Source of the DNA: an uncultured Chloroflexota bacterium
Lineage (GTDB): Bacteria > Chloroflexota > Chloroflexia > Chloroflexales > Roseiflexaceae
Reading direction: 5' to 3'
Assembly (NCBI GenBank): GCA_937876225.1
Contig: CALFIC010000056.1
Coordinates: 1-10,762, forward strand
DNA length: 10,762 nt
A program made the position numbers and the translations under genes. The notes under the pieces were generated by a model. That model did no database searches. It worked only from the letters and a program-made list of their open reading frames with translations, and was not told where the DNA came from. Each line of letters begins with the position of its first letter. Position 1 is the stretch's first letter. Below, in pieces: positions 5,852-10,762 of this stretch.

Positions 5852-6898
5852 ATGCAGACAATTGGTCATGACGCATGGGGAATCGTAGGGCATCATTGGG
5901 CGGTCGACATGCTCCGGCATGCCGTGGCCGCCCAGCGCCCGGCGCACGCCTATTTGCTGAGTGGCCCGCGGCATGTGGGCAAGGCGTTGTTGGCGTTGCG
6001 CCTCGCGCAAACGCTCAATTGCGAGCAGTCCGGCGATGCCCCCTGCGACGATTGTCGGAGTTGCCGGCGGATTGCCAAAGGCAATCACCCCGACGTGCGT
6101 ATCGCCAGCCTCGCCACCCAAGGCGCCACCCTCAAGGCCGAAGAAGCTGCCCGCCAACGCGATTTGCGCATCGAGACGGTGCGTACGTGGCTCGCCGACA
6201 TCAACCTGCGCCCCTACGAAGGACGCCGGCGCGTCTTTATCCTCGACGATGTCGAGCGCTTGAGCGAGGGCGCCGCCAATGCCATGCTCAAAGTGCTCGA
6301 AGAGCCACCCCCCTACGCCACGATTATTTTGATTGCCCATACCGCCGGTGATGTGATGGCGACGATTGTGTCGCGCTGTCAAGCCATCAAATTACGCCCC
6401 GTGGCTCGAGACGCTATCGCCCCCTGGTTGATGGCGCAAGGGGTGAGCGAAAGCGATGCGGTGACGTATGCGGCCTGGAGCGAAGGTCTCCCCGGCCTCG
6501 CCCATCAATATGCTCACAACCCCGAGGCGGCTGGTCAACTCCAAGCCCAACTCGACGAGTTGTTGGCGTTGTCACAACGCCCGTTGGTGGAATGTTTTAA
6601 GTGGGTCGAAGAGCAAGGCAAAGCCTTCCGGGGTGGCGAACAAGCCGCCGTCTATGACACGCTGTTGTTGTGGCAACGCTGGTGGCGCGATGTGCTGGTG
6701 GTGGCCGCCGGCGTGCCCGATGCGATTACCTGGGTCAATCGCCAAGCCGACGTGACGCGGGTGGCTCGTGGTACCGGTGTGGTGCCAGCAGCCGCGTTTG
6801 TGCGGCGCCTGGTGCTGGCGGTACGCCAACTGCGCGAAAACGCTAATCCCCAATTGGTTTTTGAACAACTCATCCTCCAACTCCCCGACCGACAATAA
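5852..6898 (+). CDS. holB: DNA polymerase III delta' subunit
   Basis: A 348-residue clamp-loader subunit of the AAA+ superfamily. In order: a P-loop-like GPRHVGKA (residues 38-45); a four-Cys zinc-binding module at Cys57, Cys65, Cys68 and Cys71 (CDDCRSCRR), typical of DnaX/delta' proteins; NHPDV (79-82 region); the Walker B position VFILDD (128-133); KVLEEPP (147-153); and the SRC motif (174-176), whose Arg175 serves as the arginine finger in clamp loaders. The P-loop ends in Lys44-Ala45 instead of Lys-Ser/Thr, and Walker B lacks the usual following Glu, fitting the non-hydrolysing delta' role rather than the ATPase DnaX. The C-terminal third (about 225-348) is helical, as in the oligomerisation collar. 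ATG 5852 is 2 bases after the fabF-like stop, with GGAAG (5842-5846) inside the end of that gene as SD. Confidence 0.93.
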   Translation: MQTIGHDAWGIVGHHWAVDMLRHAVAAQRPAHAYLLSGPRHVGKALLALRLAQTLNCEQSGDAPCDDCRSCRRIAKGNHPDVRIASLATQGATLKAEEAARQRDLRIETVRTWLADINLRPYEGRRRVFILDDVERLSEGAANAMLKVLEEPPPYATIILIAHTAGDVMATIVSRCQAIKLRPVARDAIAPWLMAQGVSESDAVTYAAWSEGLPGLAHQYAHNPEAAGQLQAQLDELLALSQRPLVECFKWVEEQGKAFRGGEQAAVYDTLLLWQRWWRDVLVVAAGVPDAITWVNRQADVTRVARGTGVVPAAAFVRRLVLAVRQLRENANPQLVFEQLILQLPDRQ

Positions 6899-6989
6899 GT
6901 ATCGTTGTATAGTGCAAATCAGTGCGACGTGATTTTCAGCATTCAATTTTGTAGAAAAAATGTGACCGATACCAAAGAAAAAAGCAAAA

Positions 6990-7000
6990 TATGCTATAAT
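6990..7000 (+). promoter_or_regulatory. Extended -10 promoter of the pot operon
   Basis: TATGCTATAAT matches the extended -10 consensus TRTGnTATAAT at every defined base (hexamer 6995-7000). The -35 region (around 6972-6977, CCAAAG) is poor, as is usual when an extended -10 is present. A-tracts at 6955-6960 and 6974-6983 lie upstream, the first at about -50 from the expected start near 7007, where an UP element would sit. The leader to the potA start would be about 30-45 bases. Confidence 0.75.
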
Positions 7001-7008
7001 TGCGCAAT
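6999..7008. promoter_or_regulatory. 10-bp palindrome over -10/+1, candidate operator
   Basis: ATTGCGCAAT is a perfect palindrome sharing its first two bases with the -10 hexamer and reaching the expected transcription start. A repressor bound here would block the promoter. No regulator gene is in the window, and a 10-bp palindrome is not rare by chance, so the operator role is inference from position. Confidence 0.4.
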
Positions 7009-7041
7009 ATTTCCTTTTTGTATCCATGAATAACGCATGAA

Positions 7042-7046
7042 AGAGG
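7042..7046 (+). promoter_or_regulatory. Ribosome binding site deciding the potA start
   Basis: AGAGG (continuing as AGAGGTG) lies 5 bases before GTG 7052. The in-frame ATG at 7037 lies upstream of this purine run and has no SD of its own, which favours the GTG start. Confidence 0.55.
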
Positions 7047-7051
7047 TGCAT

Positions 7052-8146
7052 GTGACAAACGCATCTGCCGTTGTGCTCCAACAGGTCACCAAACGCTTCC
7101 AAAATGTGACTGCTGTTGATGCAATTGACCTCGACATTCGTGATGGTGAGTTTTTTTCGATGCTTGGTCCCTCTGGATGTGGCAAAACCACCACCTTGCG
7201 CATGATTGCCGGCTTTGAGTTCCCGAGCTCGGGCGTGATTTCCCTCGCAGGTGCACAGGTAGAAAAAATTCCGGCGCATTTGCGCAACGTCAACACGGTG
7301 TTTCAATCATATGCGCTCTTCCCCCATATGACCGTTGCCGAAAATATCGCCTTTGGGCTCGAAATGAAAAACGTGCCCCGGGCCGATATCAAACCGCGGG
7401 TCGACGCGGCCTTGGCGATGGTGCAACTATCTAATTATGGTACGCGTCGCCCCAAACAATTGTCGGGTGGCCAACAACAGCGCGTCGCCTTGGCACGGGC
7501 GCTGGTTAATCGCCCCAAAGTGTTGCTCCTCGACGAGCCACTCGGTGCCCTCGACCTCAAGCTCCGCAAAGAAATGCAAATCGAGCTCAAACGCCTACAA
7601 CAAGAAGTCGGCATTACCTTTATCTATGTCACTCACGACCAAGAAGAAGCCTTAACGATGAGCGACCGGATTGCCGTGATGAATCAAGGCAAGCTCCTGC
7701 AAGTGGGCTCCCCCACCGAAATCTACGAACGTCCCAGTAGTCGCTTTGTGGCCGACTTTATCGGTGAAGCCAACTTCATCGACGGCCACGTCATCGACAT
7801 CGGTGCACCCTATTGCACTGTGCGCGCCAGCAACGGCCTCGAACTCCAAGGGATACTCCAAGGGGCGACAACAGTGGGAGCGGCGGTCACGATCGCCATT
7901 CGTCCCGAAAAGTTGCGCTTGACGGTGCAATCGCCCGATAACGTGAGTACGTTGGCCGCCAAGGTGGAACAAGTGGTCTATATCGGCAGCGATACCCGCT
8001 TGACCGTGCGCCTCAGCGATACTATCACCCTCGACGTCTGGGAACAAAACAATCGCTCCACACTTGACCGTGACGCCTATTGGCAACGGGGCGAACAAGG
8101 CTTTGTGACCTGGAATCCCGATAACGCCTTGATTTTGACGGCATAG
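7052..8146 (+). CDS. potA: Spermidine/putrescine ABC transporter ATP-binding protein PotA
   Basis: The cytoplasmic ATPase of a polyamine importer, 364 residues from GTG 7052 (369 if ATG 7037 is used). All ABC motifs are intact: Walker A GPSGCGKT (39-46), Q-loop Gln85 in VFQSYALFPHMTV, signature LSGGQQQR (137-144), Walker B VLLLDEP (157-163) with catalytic Glu162, D-loop GALD, and the switch His195 in VTHDQEEAL. The C-terminal part from about residue 240 is the TOBE regulatory domain, with IAIRPEKLRL (281-290). Length and layout match the PotA/CysA/MalK group. Being first in a potABCD order with matching permeases and a PotD-type binding protein points to polyamines. The start was chosen for its SD. 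The TAG stop lies within the SD of potB. Confidence 0.93.
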   Translation: MTNASAVVLQQVTKRFQNVTAVDAIDLDIRDGEFFSMLGPSGCGKTTTLRMIAGFEFPSSGVISLAGAQVEKIPAHLRNVNTVFQSYALFPHMTVAENIAFGLEMKNVPRADIKPRVDAALAMVQLSNYGTRRPKQLSGGQQQRVALARALVNRPKVLLLDEPLGALDLKLRKEMQIELKRLQQEVGITFIYVTHDQEEALTMSDRIAVMNQGKLLQVGSPTEIYERPSSRFVADFIGEANFIDGHVIDIGAPYCTVRASNGLELQGILQGATTVGAAVTIAIRPEKLRLTVQSPDNVSTLAAKVEQVVYIGSDTRLTVRLSDTITLDVWEQNNRSTLDRDAYWQRGEQGFVTWNPDNALILTA

Positions 8147-8150
8147 GAGG
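8145..8150 (+). promoter_or_regulatory. Ribosome binding site of potB, overlapping the potA stop
   Basis: A full AGGAGG (followed by TG) begins inside the potA TAG stop and ends 5 bases before ATG 8156. It rules out the in-frame GTG at 8150, which overlaps the SD itself, and indicates tight coupling of potB translation to potA. Confidence 0.85.
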
Positions 8151-8155
8151 TGGCG

Positions 8156-9040
8156 ATGACTGTCGTAGCACCAGACGAAACACCTCTCGCCCAGCAACGC
8201 CAACAACGCCTGCGATTGTGGTTGTTGTTGGCGCCGGGCGCCTTGTGGTTGTTTTTCTTTTTTGTGTTGCCGTTACTGATTGTGATGCTCTATAGCTTTG
8301 CTACCCCGGGACCGACCGGCAATGTGATTTGGCAATTCAACTTCGATAGCTATATCACCCTTGTGGGCAAAGATTTGTACTTCAACGCCTACTACCGTTC
8401 GCTATGGGTGGGGATTCAGACCACCGTAATTTGTTTGCTGGTCGGTTATCCTTTGGCGTTGTACATGACCCTGGCCGAACCCAAGCAACGCAATTTATTG
8501 TTGTTTTTGGTGTTGATCCCCTTTTGGACCAATTTCTTGGTGCGTACCTATGCCTGGATGATTATTTTGAGTAACAACGGGCTCATCAATGACTTATTGC
8601 AGATGCTGGGTTTTGCCAAACAGTTGCTCTACCCCAGCGCCGGCGCGGTACTGGTGGGCTTGATTTATGGCAATTTGCCGTTCATGGTGTTGCCGTTGTA
8701 TGCCTCACTAGCGCGCTTTGATTTCACCTTGATGGAGGCAAGCGCCGATTTAGGCGCAGGGCGCTGGCGCAGTTTTTGGCGGATTATGTTCCCATTAACG
8801 GTGCCGGGAGTGGTCGCTGGCTCGGTGCTGGTGTTTATCCCGACAGTCGGGCAATTTGTGGTGTCAGATCTGCTGGGTGGCTCCAAAGTCGACTTGCTAG
8901 GCAACTTGCTCCAGCGCTTGTTTACCCGCTCTAATCCGCCCAATTGGCCATTAGGGTCGGCGTTGGCGTTGGTCTTTATGTTTGTGTTGACCGTGATTGT
9001 GATTATCTACTTTCGCACCACCACGGAGGAAGATCGATGA
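8156..9040 (+). CDS. potB: Spermidine/putrescine ABC transporter permease PotB
   Basis: A 294-residue inner-membrane permease of the binding-protein-dependent transport family. Six hydrophobic segments can be drawn at about 22-48, 82-107, 113-138, 161-186, 215-240 and 264-287, preceded by a Gln/Arg-rich cytoplasmic N-terminus. The cytoplasmic coupling loop that docks on the ATPase is the EAA motif MEASADLGAGRWRSFWRIMFP (within residues 193-213: Glu194, Gly200, Pro213). PFWTNFLVRTYAW (122-134) is a conserved stretch of PotB-type subunits. The start at ATG 8156 follows a strong SD. The stop TGA overlaps the potC start as ATGA. Confidence 0.92.
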   Translation: MTVVAPDETPLAQQRQQRLRLWLLLAPGALWLFFFFVLPLLIVMLYSFATPGPTGNVIWQFNFDSYITLVGKDLYFNAYYRSLWVGIQTTVICLLVGYPLALYMTLAEPKQRNLLLFLVLIPFWTNFLVRTYAWMIILSNNGLINDLLQMLGFAKQLLYPSAGAVLVGLIYGNLPFMVLPLYASLARFDFTLMEASADLGAGRWRSFWRIMFPLTVPGVVAGSVLVFIPTVGQFVVSDLLGGSKVDLLGNLLQRLFTRSNPPNWPLGSALALVFMFVLTVIVIIYFRTTTEEDR

Positions 9041-9888
9041 TCGATGTACCTGTGCCTGCTTCGCGTCCTCCCAGCGATACCCGCAGTACGATAGGGCGGC
9101 GGTTACTTGGGCTTAATGCCTGGCTAACCTATATTTTTTTGTATGCGCCGATTGTGATTCTGGTCTTGTTTTCGTTTACCACCGACACCTTTGGGGTGCG
9201 TTGGACGGGCTTCACTCTTGATTGGTACGTGCGCCTCGCCCGTGATACGCGCATGATTAACGCTACCATCAACACGCTGTGGGTGGCCTTGGTGGCGACG
9301 ATTATTTCGACGGTGTGTGGCACGTTGTTGGCGTTAGCGATGGAGCGCTACCGCTTCCGAGGGCGTAACGGCATGGATGCCTTGCTCTATTTGCCCATCG
9401 TCATCCCCGAAATCGTGATGGCCTTGGCGTTGCTGGCCTTCTTTTCGTTTGCCTTTGGGTTGCTCGAATCTCTGACCGGTATTAAATTGCGCATGAATAT
9501 CTGGACGGTAATTATCTCGCACGTCGCGTTTTGTATTTCGTTTGTGGTAGTGGTGGTGCGGGCGAGCCTCAAAGGCTTTGATATGCGCCTCGAAGAAGCC
9601 GGCGCTGATTTGGGTGCCGATCCCCAGACGATTTTTTGGCGGATTACCTTGCCATTGATTATGCCAGGGGTGATTGGTGGCGCCTTGTTGGCCTTTACGT
9701 TGTCACTCGATGACTTCATTATTAGTTTCTTTACGGTGGGACCCGGTACTAACCTGCTCCCTGTCGAGGTCTATGGTCGGGTCAAACGGGCGATTACGCC
9801 TTCGATTAATGCGATTTCGACTATCATGTTGCTGGTGTCAATGACATTGGTTTTTTTGTCGCAATTTGTGCAACGCCAACGGGATTAA
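9037..9888 (+). CDS. potC: Spermidine/putrescine ABC transporter permease PotC
   Basis: The second permease, 283 residues, pairing with PotB to form the channel. Six hydrophobic segments lie at about 28-48, 80-101, 115-142, 155-175, 208-230 and 258-277. The EAA loop is LEEAGADLGADPQTIFWRI followed by TLP (185-206; Glu187, Gly193, Pro206), and SLDDFIISFF (223-232) is the PotC-typical stretch after it. ATG 9037 overlaps the potB stop (ATGA) and is preceded by GGAGGA at 9025-9030, 6 bases away; upstream in-frame starts lie within potB and would add a non-homologous, Gly/Val/Cys-rich tail. A 59-base gap with a small stem-loop follows before potD. Confidence 0.92.
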   Translation: MIDVPVPASRPPSDTRSTIGRRLLGLNAWLTYIFLYAPIVILVLFSFTTDTFGVRWTGFTLDWYVRLARDTRMINATINTLWVALVATIISTVCGTLLALAMERYRFRGRNGMDALLYLPIVIPEIVMALALLAFFSFAFGLLESLTGIKLRMNIWTVIISHVAFCISFVVVVVRASLKGFDMRLEEAGADLGADPQTIFWRITLPLIMPGVIGGALLAFTLSLDDFIISFFTVGPGTNLLPVEVYGRVKRAITPSINAISTIMLLVSMTLVFLSQFVQRQRD

Positions 9889-9906
9889 TCACAGGGTAGT
9901 GATTGA
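9885..9906 (+). other. Stem-loop between potC and potD
   Basis: AATCAC (9887-9892) and GTGATT (9899-9904) form a perfect 6-bp stem with a 6-base loop, extendable to 8 pairs (9885-9906) with one G-U. It begins within the potC stop codon. No T-tract follows. In the mRNA it could slow 3' exonuclease decay or separate expression of the binding protein from the permeases; that role is inference. Confidence 0.45.
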
Positions 9907-9947
9907 GATACAGACGGTTTTATGGTTTTGATGAAAGGGTTGATTTG

Positions 9948-10762
9948 ATGAAGCATGTGTTGCGTAGTCTGGTAGTGATGATGATGGTATTGATGGTAGT
10001 GGCTTGTGGTGGCGCTCCCGCAGCTCCTGCTCCCGTAGCAACTGATGCGACGACTGCGCCGGCAGCGTCGGGTGATGGTGTTGACAAAACCAAATTGGCA
10101 GCCGAATTGCATGTCTATAATTGGACCGATTATATCGATCCCGCCTTGTTGACCGCCTTTGAAAAAGAATACGGCGTCAAGGTCATCGTCGACAATTACG
10201 ACCAAAACGAAGACATGATTGCCAAAGTGCGCGCCGGTGGCTCGGGCTACGACATCGTGGTACCGTCAGATTATGCCGTCGAAATCATGTGGCGGGCTGG
10301 GTTGCTCCAAGAACTCGACAAATCGTTGTTGACCAATATTGGTCATAACGACCCCACCCTACTCAACAAATACTTTGACGAAGGCAACAAATATTCAGTG
10401 CCTTACATGTATGGCATCACCGGGATTGCGTACAACAAAAAAACCTTCCCGACTCCGCCTGACAGCTGGTCAACCTTGTTTGATGTGGCCAATGCCGAAA
10501 AATACAAGGGGCAGTTTAGTATGCTCGACGACGAGCGTGAAGTCCCCGGCGCTGCCTTGCGTTACCTCGGGTTTTCGTTGAATGAAACTGATCCTGCGGC
10601 AATAAAAAAAGCCCAAGATTTGTTGATTGCCCAAAAGCCCTTTTTGGCGGCCTACAACAGTAGTGACGTCAATCGCAAATTGTCGAGTGGCGAATACGTG
10701 ATGGCCCAGGCTTGGAGCGGTCAAGCGATGCAAGCTCGCAACGGTTTGGGTGATTCCTTTGC
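9948..10762 (+). CDS. potD: Spermidine/putrescine-binding lipoprotein PotD (3' truncated by window end)
   Basis: The extracytoplasmic binding protein that delivers polyamines to PotBC; 271 codons are visible and the frame is open at the edge, against about 350-400 residues for full-length members. Residues 1-20 are a lipoprotein signal peptide (basic MKHVLR, Met/Val/Leu core, lipobox VVAC with Cys20), followed by an Ala/Pro/Thr linker to about residue 45. The mature domain begins ELHVYNWTDYIDPALL (53-68). Positions matching the polyamine-binding residues of E. coli PotD are kept: Trp59, Asp61, Tyr62, Tyr109 in PSDYAV, Asp195 and Glu198 in DDEREV, and Trp256 in AQAWSG. The ATG at 9948 has AAAGGG (9934-9939) 8 bases upstream. 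It is the fourth gene of the pot operon. Confidence 0.93.
   Translation, partial: MKHVLRSLVVMMMVLMVVACGGAPAAPAPVATDATTAPAASGDGVDKTKLAAELHVYNWTDYIDPALLTAFEKEYGVKVIVDNYDQNEDMIAKVRAGGSGYDIVVPSDYAVEIMWRAGLLQELDKSLLTNIGHNDPTLLNKYFDEGNKYSVPYMYGITGIAYNKKTFPTPPDSWSTLFDVANAEKYKGQFSMLDDEREVPGAALRYLGFSLNETDPAAIKKAQDLLIAQKPFLAAYNSSDVNRKLSSGEYVMAQAWSGQAMQARNGLGDSF

Noticed and set aside
5744..6382. A minus-strand open frame across the fabF/holB junction.
   Set aside because: Both plus-strand genes there have clear catalytic or structural motifs; the antisense translation has none.
6916..6935. AAATCA/TGATTT inverted repeat after holB as a possible terminator.
   Set aside because: The stem is only 6 bp and AT-rich, with an 8-base loop, and the T-run is mostly inside the stem. 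It is too weak to call a terminator.
6899..6972. GTATCG (6899-6904) and CGATAC (6967-6972) as a long-range inverted repeat.
   Set aside because: Six bases separated by more than 60 is expected by chance.
6572..7306. A 244-codon minus-strand open frame spanning the holB end, the intergenic region and the potA start.
   Set aside because: It covers the pot promoter and two well-supported genes on the other strand and shows no family features.
8944..9036. A longer N-terminus for PotC from an upstream start within potB.
   Set aside because: The extra residues are an out-of-frame reading of the last PotB helix. ATG 9037 has a good SD and an ATGA overlap typical of this operon.
9922..9948. Mini-ORF (MVLMKGLI) whose stop overlaps the potD start as TGATG, and a similar four-codon MNNA frame at 7026-7040 before potA.
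   Set aside because: Neither has an SD sequence or polyamine-sensing features. Very short frames ending near starts are common by chance.
1..10762. Search for a CRISPR array, tRNA, rRNA, insertion sequence or defence system.
   Set aside because: No regularly spaced repeats, tRNA-like cloverleaf, rRNA stretch or transposase-like protein was seen. The PLD-family protein alone is not enough to claim a defence system, since its anchored, exported architecture does not fit a cytoplasmic effector.

Overview
The window is one side of a draft bacterial contig. All nine complete genes and the two partial ones are on the plus strand, packed tightly with stop/start overlaps (ATGA, TAATG) or gaps of a few bases. 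Base composition is balanced, with many TTG (Leu) codons, and most starts carry a Shine-Dalgarno (SD) sequence. The first 23 bases are not genomic: they match the 3' end of the Illumina TruSeq read-1 adapter. Protein flavour and codon style suggest a Chloroflexota-like bacterium (possibly a Herpetosiphon or other Chloroflexia relative). That is an impression from reading, not a database result, and my confidence in it is low to moderate.

Region 1 (24-1813) holds the C-terminal part of the rRNA-maturation endoribonuclease YbeY, then a small membrane kinase of the DgkA/undecaprenol kinase family, then a GT-B fold (GT4-like) glycosyltransferase. Region 2 (1814-3446) is a translationally coupled pair: an unrecognised 122-residue acidic protein and a membrane-anchored phospholipase D-superfamily protein with two intact HKD motifs. 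Region 3 (3481-4353) is undecaprenyl-diphosphatase UppP. Together with the kinase in region 1, the window carries both routes that regenerate undecaprenyl phosphate, the lipid carrier for cell-envelope glycans.

Region 4 (4354-6898) starts with an intergenic stretch holding a 16-bp imperfect hairpin. A FabF-like ketoacyl-ACP synthase with an unusual N-terminal extension follows, and two bases later the DNA polymerase III delta' subunit. This pairing resembles a contracted fabF-pabC-mltG-tmk-holB cluster, as known from E. coli.

Region 5 (6899-10762) is a spermidine/putrescine ABC transporter operon in the order potA-potB-potC-potD, with potD running off the right edge. It is preceded by a convincing extended -10 promoter with upstream A-tracts. 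A perfect 10-bp palindrome overlaps the -10 and the expected transcription start and is a candidate operator.

I see no mobile element, CRISPR array, tRNA, rRNA or phage gene. Most of the window is ordinary housekeeping and transport. The points most worth a second look are the adapter artefact, the FabF extension, the hairpin upstream of it, the pot promoter/palindrome, and the uncharacterised small protein coupled to the PLD-family protein.
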